A DNA stretch of 64,000 nt. Origin: Ascaphus truei (lineage: Eukaryota; Chordata; Amphibia; Anura; Ascaphidae). This document shows, one piece after another, positions 37,392-46,939 of the stretch. Every line of letters begins with the position of its first letter. Positions within the stretch are counted from its first letter, which is position 1. The stretch covers positions 20,340,891-20,404,890 of the forward strand of contig CM071579.1 of the NCBI GenBank assembly GCA_036426205.1, read 5' to 3'. The notes beneath the pieces were generated by a model. The model made no database searches. It was not told the origin of the DNA and saw only the letters and a program-made list of their open reading frames with translations. Both the position numbers and the translations under genes were made by a program.

Positions 37392-38209
37392 TGTAACGGT
37401 GTTTCTGGCCCGGCCTGACCCACCCAATCTCACATTGGCCCCTGTGGTCTAACCGGACCCCATTACAGTGTGGATATGTCATATGGTGCACCTGCTGGCT
37501 ACAGGACTCCTGAGTCTCCCGCATGATGGTGTGTGGGGAGAACCCGTCAGACAGGCAGCTGAGGTAGGGTGCTGAGTCTCACCTAGTTACAGTGCAGCGC
37601 CTCCACCTCACCAGGGTCCCTGCGTCCGCATGGGGATGATCCTGGCGAGGAACTCCTCCGTGGTGCTCCTCTCTGTACTCTCATTCCAGATAGATACACG
37701 AGAGGGTTTCTGGCTGAACTCATCTTTATTGACACGGCAAGGCAACTGCCCTCCACAAGGAGTATCTTCAGCCGCTCATCTCTCCAGTGCTCCCTTTGGT
37801 TAGGTATGTCACCCAGATCAGGGATTCACTATTCCCGCAGGAATCACTGTCCTGTGCCAGGTCCCTGGACACAGCCTCCCATGGAGTACTATAACATAAC
37901 TGACAGAACTCCTCCTCAGCTCTGACAAGAGCTTTCCAGCAACACTCAGCAACCAACTACTTTGCAACTCCACATCAACTTCAACTAACTTTAGAACACA
38001 GTGCTGTGCCTTATGTAAGCTTCTGAGGCTGACACATCTCTGACATCACTAACCATGGAGTCAGAGCATGTGACCAGTCCCAGCCATACACAGAGCACCC
38101 CACCAGGGTGTGAGGGGAAACCTCCATGATTACTGCTGGCATGCCCACACTTACCAGGCCTTACTGCCAGCAGGAGAGATGACTGTAGGCATTTTACATG
38201 ACCGCTACA
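37392..38209 (-). mobile_element. solo LTR (818 bp) with 4-bp target duplication
   Basis: It begins TGTAACGGTG and ends CCGCTACA, and it is flanked on both sides by GTTG (37388-37391 and 38210-38213). The probable polyadenylation signal AATAAAG is on the minus strand (plus TCTTTATTG at about 37727), so the LTR points left. Internal landmarks (ACAGTGCAGCGCCTCCACCT, CTTACCAGGCCTTACTGCCAG) recur in the LTR at 62159-63041. No coding region or second LTR was found, so it is a solo LTR. Confidence 0.82.
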
Positions 38210-39558
38210 GTTGAATAAATAAAAAAAAATGTAAAAAACAGTCACTATTATCTAACACAACAGTACGGATTTATTTAAAAAAAAAAAAAAAACATAACAT
38301 CACGTTTTGCTGCTTAAAGCTGTAAAACGTTCAATAAACAGTAAGTGTAAAAACAAAACAAAAGAGGGGAAGGAGCCAAATATTGAGACAAGTTCACGAC
38401 CCCGAGGTAAGAACAGCACACATGGTCCCCAGAGGAATGTGCGAGCCCAGAGACTGGAATGCTGCTCAACCTGCCTACAGCTGTTATCGCTCACGTGTTA
38501 TACCCCTCACTGCCACAGGGGGGCAAACAATAGTTCTCTGGCCTCTCTGGCAGTGGGGCGGGTTAAACCCCCATTTCCACTCGGCAACATGCACTGAATT
38601 AGCTGTGAAGGGGACACCCTCAGGAATGACGCTTTGAATGTTTGTTGTTCACAGTCTAACACATTTTAATAACTTTGCAAATGTAAAAGAAAAAGTGTCT
38701 TTCTTCACTTCAAAAAGCACTTGTTCCACGGGATATACCACGCCGGCGGATTTTGTGGATGGGTTGGTTAAGCAGGAATAGTTAACCCCTTGCCTGCCAC
38801 AGGGGACTTCCGCGAACTCGTATTCCTGTAGATCTTCATATTAAATGCAATGACCCGTAGCCGAGTTAGGCTCCACTCAAAGTCCCTCGCTCATTGCAAT
38901 CTAACTTGGTTTGCAGCCTTGACCAAGCATCCCATTGCAAGGCCACCCTCGGGCTAAGACCCAAAAGGTCGAAAAAGCTGTCTCTGAGTAGGTTTACTGG
39001 CTCTGCACTTCTCTAACCCAGGCTGTACTGTGTAATGCGGCAGGCAGAAGCTTAAAGGGGTCCATGTTAAAATGGACACGAAGTAAAGAGTGACACACTG
39101 GGAGTGCTCATTACCCAGAATCCTTTGCTGCAGTGTATGCTAAGCGATCTTGGGGATAGGGAGGGTTGGAGGACCTGAGGCGGGACTGTGCTGATAAGTG
39201 TTCTTTATCCTTGCTGTACACACATTTAAACAAGTGACTCTGCTATATAATGTGAAAGCAAAAATTCCCAGATTAAATGACACCCTTAATTCTTTTTTTT
39301 AATACAAAAAAATAACAATTTGCTTCCACATTATATGGGTGACTTTTCCTACATGTTTCTGAACTCTTATTTTTTTTAAATGAGTGAGTAACTTGGAGTG
39401 GGCTTCCTATTTGTGAATCTAATTTGATTACGTATTCTTGTGTTTTATATATGAAGTGACGGTCATTAAAGTGTTTCTACAAATTGATAGTAATTTTTGA
39501 ATATGCTTTACTGTGGAGGGTTTTTGTCACTTTTTGTACCCACCATAACTTAACTAAG
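38210..39558. other. unclassified sequence with A-rich runs
   Basis: It starts with A-rich runs (38219-38292) and continues with mixed sequence. The part at about 38890-39240 looks like a short repeated element of unknown family (CATTACCCAGAATCCTTTGC at about 39110). No coding exon could be supported. Confidence 0.35.
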
Positions 39559-39649
39559 TGTATGTGTGTGTGTATATATATATATATACACACACACACC
39601 ACAAACCACACACACACACACACACACCCCAACACACACACACACACAG
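39559..39649. repeat. compound (TG)n(TA)n(CA)n microsatellite
   Basis: TG repeats pass into TATATATA and then into interrupted CA repeats. The TG and CA arms are complementary, so the tract can fold on itself around the TA centre. Confidence 0.95.
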
Positions 39650-39924
39650 TATATATTTTCTCCTGCTGCTTGCCACTGATACGTGTATGAGTAAACGCTG
39701 GAATCGCAGTGTGTGATCACATTAATGATTAGGATTTGAGTGCACTGTAATACAATCTAGTATTATTTACGGTGCTCTGGATTCCCCTTCAACCCTTTTC
39801 TCGCCAGAGGCGCCAAGAATGCACTTTGTTGCCGGATCCTCTGGGGATAAACTCTGCCCAAGGTTTCCTTTAAAATGTTGGTTGTCAACTGTGACGGTGT
39901 GATCCTGTGTCCTGTGTGGATTTG
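39650..39924. other. unclassified sequence
   Basis: Under 300 bases between the microsatellite and the L2 tail. Nothing was recognised. Confidence 0.4.
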
Positions 39925-40815
39925 TGTATGTATGTAGGTATATCTTTATTTATATAGCGCCATCTATGTACACAGCACGTCACAGCTGTAATACACGTGA
40001 CACAATAATATAACACAATGGGAATAAGCGCTTGAGACATAAAAGTAACATTAGGGAAAAGAGCTTACAATGTAGGTAGGGTGTTCTGGTAAGTGCACCT
40101 GCAAGGGGCCAAGGTCGATGTATGAGATGTATAGTATCAGCCACGGAGCTACTCATATGCTTCGTTAAGCAGGTGTGTTTTAAGGTGGGTCTTGACGAAA
40201 TAATATTGCTGAAATGAAGATACTCTTGATATATTATTGAAATGGACTGGGGGGGGGTCTCTGGAGAAAGATTGAAAGTGATGTTCAGTTTCCATTTTGT
40301 AAAGTCAGTAAGAATGTGTCTGGTGTGAATGGGAGATTTCGCTTCTAAGTAGATTTACGACTGTGCCTAAAGTAACGCCCACATTCTTGTGATAGTGTGT
40401 ACCAGGTATCTATTCATAGCTATTTTGAGGCCAGTTCTAACCAGGTTTTATGAGCTGTAAAATGATTGGTTTAAGAATTAAGGAGTGGTTAGTATAATCT
40501 GCCTAGTAACAGTTTTAGACAAAGGAACCAAAAATGTATAAAGGTTGCTGCCTGGACACTCCATGGCAGAGAGAGTCTTGTAGACTTTTGAAAGAGTATG
40601 ATGATACTGTACAATAAACTACTTATTATCAACTGAACCCCGTTTGTCAATTTGGAACATTGACAGTCCATTTAAGGTGGATGGACAGGATGCTAGTCAG
40701 GAATTGAGGGGAAGGACATTCCAGAGGTGTGGGGCAGTCAGTGAGAAAAGTTTTAAGGCGGGACAGTGCTTTAGATACAAAAGGAGTAGAGAGAAGACAT
40801 TCTTGTGGAGTGTCC
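39925..40815 (-). pseudogene. 3' fragment of L2-type LINE, split by a small LTR
   Basis: The left part (39925-40196) is the L2 3' end on the minus strand: TTTATTTATATAGCGCCATC is the complement of the terminal GGCGCTATATAAATAAA block of the two long L2 copies. The right part (40660-40815) translates on the minus strand to the end of the ORF (ECLLSTPFVSKALSRLKTF, PTPLECPSPQF), matching the corresponding part of copy 1. The two parts were contiguous before insertion of 40197-40659. The copy is strongly 5'-truncated. Confidence 0.82.
40197..40659 (+). mobile_element. small LTR-like insertion (463 bp) in L2 tail
   Basis: The insertion is flanked by TTGAC (40192-40196 and 40660-40664). It contains a TATA-like ATGTATAAAGGTTGC (about 40535) and a polyadenylation-like ACAATAAACT (about 40610), and it ends GGAACA. 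This TATA, signal and CA-end layout suggests a solo LTR of a retrovirus-like element on the plus strand. The left end (GAAATAATATT) lacks the expected TG, so the start may be mutated or truncated. Confidence 0.55.
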
Positions 40816-41480
40816 TGAGCCCGTTGTGCTCTGTCTGCATCCTGCTCTAAGCAAGCTGTGAGCGCGGCTCTGCTTGTCGACAAGGATCCCTGCTTCCCGG
40901 ACACAGTGAAGTTTCCTCGGTCGGAGAAAACCTGTTCAACCCTAAGGACAAGGAACCCTGTGTGAGACCCGCACCCAGGCTGCATCTCTTCTACCTTGTG
41001 TCTGGCTAGCTGACTCTATCACGGACTACAGAACCAGCCGCTTCCCGCTCGGGAGCAACGCAATACTTTACTTTCTCCAGCCGGAGAACACAGACGCTCT
41101 TCCCACTTCCCTAGAGGCTGGGAAAGTCACCGCTTGTTCTGACCCTTTTCAGCCGTGAGCTGATTTCTTTCCCCATTTGTTTCCAGGCCTTTGGGTACTT
41201 CCGCTTTCACGGAACATTGACTTACTTGGCCCTAGTGGCAATACTCCATCTCAGTGCCTGGTGGCAAAAGGACTTTGACAGAAATATCCCAGGGACACCT
41301 CCCATAGTCTCCCCGGGTACCTTCCTGATTCCCCACAGAAAGTTACCTCCCTATATATCTATGTTGTGTGGTGTTCACTGTTAGTATTTGCTAAATAAAC
41401 CTGTTTTGTTAAACTCCTGTGTTTAGTCTGGCGATCCAAACGAACCCGGTATTCTGATCAACCCCCGATTATCACATCAT
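40816..41480 (+). mobile_element. LTR-like segment with AATAAA signal
   Basis: This segment has a C/T-rich, stop-dense sequence and a TGCTAAATAAACCTG signal near 41390, followed by about 75 bases containing GTTAAACTCC. That layout is typical of the R-U5 end of an LTR. No flanking duplication could be fixed and no coding region is attached, so family and ends are uncertain. Confidence 0.4.
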
Positions 41481-41734
41481 CACCTTTTTGTTTGTTTTTT
41501 GACGTACGCATGCACACTTTTTTTCTTACGATGCCAGGCATTCCAAACCTCTTTGTCAATGAAACTAAGATTGTTTTTGAGCTCTTAAAAACAGAAAAAT
41601 ATTACAAAGCTTGAACCGGTTGCCCCAGATGCAAATACAAAATTAGCCCAATACCGCACTCACGCTGCAGTGTATACAAACTTTCTTGTAGAGCCGACAG
41701 TCTGTTTTTTTTCTCGGGCGGGAGGGACACACAC

Positions 41735-41736
<2 letters not shown>
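41481..41736. other. unclassified AT-rich sequence
   Basis: No gene or repeat was recognised between the LTR-like segment and the CA microsatellite. Confidence 0.4.
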
Positions 41737-41770
<34 letters not shown>

Positions 41771-41818
41771 CACAAACAACACAACACACACACCACACAC
41801 ACACACACACAACACACA
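41737..41818. repeat. (CA)n microsatellite, interrupted
   Basis: CA dinucleotides run for about 80 bases, interrupted in the middle by AACACAAACAACACAAC. Confidence 0.97.
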
Positions 41819-42529
41819 GGGGGATAAAGCGATTGCCAAAAGCTGCAGGGAGGCGCAACGGCGATTTGAAATGGGCTCTCCCACTTCAAAGACAGTGCTG
41901 CAGTGATGATAAGAAACACTACCCCCCCCCCCCCCGTTCATAAATGTCTTTCTTCTTCTGTGCTTCACACGTACAATGTGGCAGCGTATCTGAAACAAGT
42001 GAAACACTGAGAACTAGAAGCATCTCCAACCTGATCTGTAACGGGGATTTTGGTGCTTGATGCTCCGGTTTACCCTGCATGTTATCCCCGTCCGGCAAAC
42101 CGTGGGAGTTTAACTGGCTTGTGGCAATTCAATGCACAGGGAGGGCAATGTATTAAGCAAACGTGGCATCTTGCATCTTTTTGCATCCCACGTACCAAAG
42201 TCTTTGCTCCAAGCCTTGTGATTTGGGGAGTGTCAGTAAGGGGATTACGTCCCACAGATTATAGTGAGGTGCATCAAACTCTTCGTCTCCAAATGCCACT
42301 TTTCTATCTTGTAGTTGAGTGAAAAAAAAATCTTGGTCTGATGGGCGTAAACTTCAGTGGTTCACAAACATAACAAGCACTTTCTTACATTTGACGCAAA
42401 CAGAAAATGGAGCAATGCGTCAAAATATACTACTATTCTTCTATGTCATCATCCTGGAGACGGGGGGGCGGTAGGACCCAGTGCTGGAGACGTCTACATG
42501 TGGAGCAGTGTGGAGGGCTGCACTTTAGA
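41819..42529. other. unclassified sequence with a poly-C run
   Basis: It contains a run of about 14 C at 41922-41935. An open frame at 42050-42322 (90 codons) shows no domain I recognise and lacks a convincing context, so I do not call a gene. Confidence 0.35.
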
Positions 42530-42892
42530 TCTTTGCCTGGATCTCCTTTTACCTCTCCCATCGTCCTTTCAGTGTCCCGTTTGCCAACGCCTCTTCCTCC
42601 TCTTATCGATCTCTCGGGGTACCCCAGGACTCTGTCCTGGGAGCTCTTATCTTTTCTCTTTACACACTCTCTCTAGATGACCTTATCACACCATATCACA
42701 TCTCAAGGGTCAAATATCACCTCTACGCTGATGACACAAATTTACTTTGCGACCTGACCTTACACCTGCTGTTCAGAACAAAATCTCTGAATGTCTCTTA
42801 GCTATATCATCCTGGATGGCCCTCCGCCAACTCAAACTTAACATGTCAAAAACGGAGCTCCTCATACTTCCTCCCAAACCTGGCCCTACTGC
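42530..42892 (+). pseudogene. L2-type LINE fragment, RT palm region
   Basis: The sequence aligns by eye to the RT part of the two long L2 copies: TGGATCTCCTTTTACCTCTC, then the Ser/Pro-rich segment, then the CTGATGACACAAATTTAC active-site stretch (about 42727) and the MSKTELLILPPKPGP segment. It is cut off at 42892, where an LTR starts, so a gypsy element inserted into an L2 copy or next to its remains. Frameshifts make it dead. Confidence 0.8.
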
Positions 42893-43470
42893 TGTGAGGA
42901 TCGGGTGCAGGCTCTGCTCCAGTTTGATCCAGACCTTGCTGCTGCTGGTTCCTCATCAGTGCCTGCTGTGTAGACCCCACCCAGCAATGAATCCGGGCTC
43001 TGATTATATTATCAGCTTCTGCTGTGCAGCTCTTCAGCTATTGGCTGTTCCTCCTTTATAGGCTCAGCGGTTGCCTCTGCAAATCGGCTGAGGCTAATAC
43101 TACTTTACTTGTGACGTTGTGCTGGTCACAAGCACTCTGTTTTGCCTTGTCCTGCCTTGCGTTGCTGTGCCTTGTTCTGCCTAGCTTTGCTGTACCTTGC
43201 TTTGCAGGTTCCTACCTGAACCCTTCTCCTGTCTATGACCAACCGCCTCTCTCCAGCCCTCGACTACGGCTTGTGACCCCAACCTTCTACACCCTCTCCT
43301 ACCTCTGACCACGGCGAGGCTATTTACGTTCCTCTCTTCTCCAACCAGACCCGGATACCCACAACTGCGAATCTGCATTACGCACACAACTTCGCGGCTC
43401 CAGATCGGTGTTTCTATATCCACACCTCGGCCTTGCGGTTCAGTCCAGTTTGTGGCGAGCACCCGTTACA
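42893..43470 (+). mobile_element. 5' LTR of Ty3/gypsy element 2 (578 bp)
   Basis: It begins TGTGAGGATCGGG and ends GTGGCGAGCACCCGTTACA, 20 bases before the gag start ATG at 43491. The position, TG...CA ends and plus orientation make it the 5' LTR of the element that follows. It contains a short array of CTTG-CCTTG-type repeats (43140-43205). The end matches the LTR nested in gypsy element 1. No 3' LTR was found, because the element is truncated after RNase H. Confidence 0.8.
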
Positions 43471-43490
43471 GTTTGCTCAGCCATGCAAAC

Positions 43491-44330
43491 ATGGACCCTG
43501 CTGAGATGGGTCGAGTCCTGGCCCTCCACACCAACGTGTTCGCCAAACTACAACAGTACCTAGATCAGAATAACAAATGCATGGATCAGATCCAGGCTGC
43601 GGTACAATCCATCGCAGACCAGGTGCTGCGTGCAGGGTTCAATCCTGCTCCCCATGAAGCGGCTGTCCCAGAACCGAGGTCTACCCATGCCGCCTCGGCT
43701 GTCGTGTGTTTCTAAATCAATGGTTTATTCAATTTGAACTTATTCCTTCTCGTTTTGTCTTTCAGCGTTCAAAAGTCGCATACATCATGTCTCTGTTAAC
43801 TGACGCCGCCCTTGCGTGGGCATCTATCTGGGAGCAAAGACCGGACCTCACGAGTAGCTTATCTCTCTTCACTCGGGAACTCAGAAGGGTCTTTGACACT
43901 CCAGGATGTAAGGTAACGGCTTCCTCTTCTCTCCTGCATATATCCCAAGGCAGTCGAACGGTGGCCCGCTACACAGTTGAATTTCAGACTCTCGCCGCAG
44001 ATACTGGATGGAACGATGAAGCACTAGTAGCAGCATTCTGGTAAGGTCTTGCGGAAAACCTCAAGGACGAACTTGCCACCTGGAACGTCCTTCAGATTCA
44101 GAGAATCTCATCACTCTATGCATCCTCATGTATCAGCGTCTACAAGAGAGAAGAGTCGAGAGGGCCTAGGACAGAGGAGGTAAACGTTCTTTTCATACGC
44201 TTTCAGCAGCTCCCGTTTCCGACAATTTCCCGGAGAAAGAGGAGGCAATGCAGCTCGGTGGTAACATCCTATCAGGCAGTGAGAAGCAGCACAGATGCAG
44301 TTCTGGCCTCTGTATGTATTGCAATATGCG
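43491..44330 (+). pseudogene. Ty3/gypsy element 2 gag remnant
   Basis: The ATG at 43491 starts MDPAEMGRVLALHTNVFAKL, a gag N terminus with a coiled-coil-like segment. A stop and a deletion follow near 43710. The capsid part then reads VAYIMSLLTDAALAWASIWE and VARYTVEFQTLAADTGWNDE (43770-44040), the retrotransposon-gag domain. A stop interrupts it before GLAENLKDELATWNV. A decayed knuckle (CMYCNM) lies at about 44310. Gag would form the particle shell around the element RNA. Several stops show it is inactive. Confidence 0.83.
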
Positions 44331-44474
44331 GGCATCAGGCTCTACTTTGTCACAATAAATCGGGAAACCCAAGATCCCAGTGAGATCCGGGAGAGTCACA
44401 CTGGGAGTATTACAACCTTCTCCTTCTCGCCTACTTAGTAGGGTGCTTCTTACAAGTTAACCGGGAAATCCTTC

Positions 44475-45840
44475 ATGGTCAAGACAATGGCATTTCTGGA
44501 CTCCGGGTCACGCAGCAACTTCATCGACCAGGGTATTGCAGAGAGACATCAAATCCCGTTGGTACAGAAAGAATCCCCTGTAGGATTAGAGGCTACAGCC
44601 AGCATTAATTTCCTTAGCAATGGCGCTGTTTCGGTTGGAAGCGGGTACGGATCATACAGAAGAGATTATTTTGGACGTTATTCACTCTCCCGCTGCTGAC
44701 GTCATTCTAGGATTGCCATGACTGCAACTTCATAACCCCCTTGTGGATTGGACGGAGTCCCGACTCGTCCATTGTAGCCCTCGCTGTTTGAAGAAATGTT
44801 CAGTAGCATCACAAACCCTGTCTGAAATTTCTTTACCGCCCGAGGTAAATTCCGATCTACCCAGTATCTACTCCACCTTCCGGGATGTATTCAGCAAGGC
44901 CCAGTCTGAGGAGTTGCCACCACATCGGCCTTTTGACTGTCCCATTGACCTCTTACCCGGGTCCGAAGAACCGTGCCATGAAAGATTACATTCAGGAAAA
45001 CCTACAAAGGGGTTTCATCCGAAAGTCGGCCTCTCCTGCTGGTGCAGGGTTTTTCTTCGTCAAGAAAAAGTTTGGATCATTGCGGTCTTGCATTAATTAA
45101 CAAGGACTCAATAAAATCACGGTAAAAAAAAAAAAAACGGTATCCCTTACCACTCTTTTCCGAACTTTTTGACCATTTACAGGGAGCCTCTATTTTTACC
45201 AAATTGGATTTAAGAGGGGTTACAATTTGGTAAGAATTCGTCAGGGCGACAAGTGGAAGTCGGCCTTTAATACTCGTGATGGGCATTACGAGTATCTTGT
45301 TATGCCATTTGGACTCTGTAATGCTCCGGCTGTATTCCAGAACTTTGTTAAGGAGATATTTAGGGATCTCCTCGACAAGTATGTCATCGCATAACCTGGA
45401 CGACATCCTGATTTTCTCAAAATCAACACAGGAACATTCCGGCCATGTGATGGAGGTCCTAAAACGTCTGCGAGAGAACATCTATTCTCAAAGCTGGAGA
45501 AATGTCAATTCCACCATCCACCAGTCCAGTACCTCATTTCTGGGATATATCATTTCGGCCACTGGATTAGCCATGGATCCAGCCAAAGTCAAAGCCGTTC
45601 TGGGGTGGCCACGTCCCCTCAGTCTGAAAGCTGTTCAGTGGTTTCTTGGATTTGCGAATTATTACCGCCGATTTAGACAAAACTTTTCGTCTGTCTTGGC
45701 GCCCATCATTAACCAAGAAAGATCCAGATCCTTATCAATGGTCTGCTGAAGCGGCGGAGGCATTTGACAGACTAAAAACAGCTTTCGCTTCGGCTCCAGT
45801 TCAAGTGCACCCCGATCCTGCTTTACCCCTCACCCTAGAG
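44475..45840 (+). pseudogene. Ty3/gypsy element 2 pol remnant: protease, RT
   Basis: Broken pol in order: the aspartic protease motif AFLDSGSRSNFIDQGIA (Asp near 44499), linker, [20 protein letters not shown] (about 44890), [19 protein letters not shown] (in a shifted frame), RT palm segments [16 protein letters not shown] (about 45280) and LDDILIFSKS (about 45395, after an in-frame stop), and [11 protein letters not shown] (about 45640). The connection segment ends HPDPALPLTLE, where a hAT-like element interrupts the Asp of RNase H. Many frameshifts and a run of A at 45124-45137 break the frame. Confidence 0.87.
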
Positions 45841-46256
45841 CAGGGGTCTTCAACCTTTCAAGGAAGAGCCATTTTATTAAAAACAAATTGTGTCCAAAAT
45901 ATTCACAGAGCCGCAACACATGCATGAATATTAAACCCCCAGAAACACATGCATATACTGTGCACACACTAATAGGGTATATACAGTATAAGCATTAACT
46001 CCTGCACTGTCCCACGCCGGTGCACGTTGTCACAGAGAAGCCCAGTGTGGGACAGTGTAGGAGGCAGGTCAGCAGTTGGGGAAATGCCCGGCAGCAACAA
46101 GAGGCCTGACCAAAGCCGGCCTGGCCCCCCCGCAGCCAGTGCAGCACAGTGAGGGAGGCAGCAGCTGGGGAGCGGCAACCTGCGGATGGAGGAAAGCCGC
46201 ATGTAGGTGCTGAAAGAGCCGCATGCGGCTCGGGAGCCGCAGGTTGCCTACCCCTG
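45841..46256. mobile_element. hAT-like non-autonomous element (416 bp) with 8-bp target duplication
   Basis: It begins CAGGGGTCTTCAACC and ends GGTTGCCTACCCCTG, which are imperfect inverted repeats of the hAT type. It is flanked by a perfect 8-bp duplication CCCTAGAG (45833-45840 and 46257-46264). Removing the element and one CCCTAGAG restores the gypsy RNase H reading LTLE...VDESDV. It contains AGAGCCGC motifs near both ends and no transposase. Confidence 0.92.
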
Positions 46257-46545
46257 CCCTAGAGGTAGACGAATCGGATGTCAGACAGGAGCGGTGCTAT
46301 CGCAGTGGAAAAATCCAAAAGCCAAGTCACACCCTTGTGCATTATTCTCCAAAAAATTCTCTCCAGCCGAATGAAACTACGACATGGGCAACCGAGAACT
46401 CTTAGCCATAAAGATGGCCTTACAAGAATGGAGACACTTGCTGGAGGGTACCGAAAATCCGGTCACACCACAAAAACCTCATGTACATCTAGGGCTCTCG
46501 TTGATTGGGGTAACGACAAGCATGGTGGTCATTAGTCTTTTCTCA
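46257..46545 (+). pseudogene. Ty3/gypsy element 2 RNase H remnant
   Basis: This continues the pol of element 2 after the hAT-like insertion: VDESDV, then [20 protein letters not shown] (about 46384-46443), then a frame-shifted DHKNLMYI. The match to RNase H ends near 46545. There is no integrase and no 3' LTR, so the element was truncated, probably by the insertion or recombination event that brought in the adjacent Penelope-like segment. Confidence 0.8.
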
Positions 46546-46939
46546 AGGTCCTGGGACGTGCATCCGTTGAATGAAGATAAACAGGAACATCCAGATAAAA
46601 AACGGAGCACCATCCAATCCACAAAACTAAAGATCCAGAGGGGGTTACCTCATAAAGCAGACTTTATTGAGAATATGCAAAAAGGTGAACCCCTAAAGAA
46701 GTGGGGGAAACAAACTGCGCGGATAACGCCTACGGCGCTTCATCATGATCTTGATTTTTGTGGATTGGATGGTGCTCCATCTTTTATCTTCATGTTCATA
46801 TTTAAAGTAGCAGGCAGTGTGGAGTTTAAAAGGGAGTTCAACAGGAGTGGAACAAGTGGACAACACAACACCTACTGGCCCTGAATCCTGGATTTGGAAC
46901 TACGCTGGATAGGAGGATATTATCTATCTGAGACTACAC
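46546..46939. mobile_element. Penelope-like non-coding remnant with 22-bp inverted repeats
   Basis: GGAGCACCATCCAATCCACAAA at 46604-46625 recurs as its exact complement at 46757-46778. Between them lies a hammerhead-like arrangement and a possible polyadenylation-type TTTATTGAG on the opposite strand. Inverted terminal segments and hammerhead motifs are known features of Penelope-like elements, so I read this as a short PLE remnant. It has no coding part. Confidence 0.5.
46705..46755 (-). ncRNA. degenerate hammerhead-ribozyme-like motif
   Basis: The minus strand reads TGATGA, then a stem GCGCC-GTA-GGCG(T), then TTATC where GAAAC is expected, then CGCG. The first core box and stem II agree with PLE hammerheads and the second core box does not. 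Probably a mutated copy. Confidence 0.35.

Noticed and set aside
42050..42322. 90-codon plus-strand frame as a gene
   Set aside because: No domain, no splice context, and it sits between microsatellites and LINE fragments.
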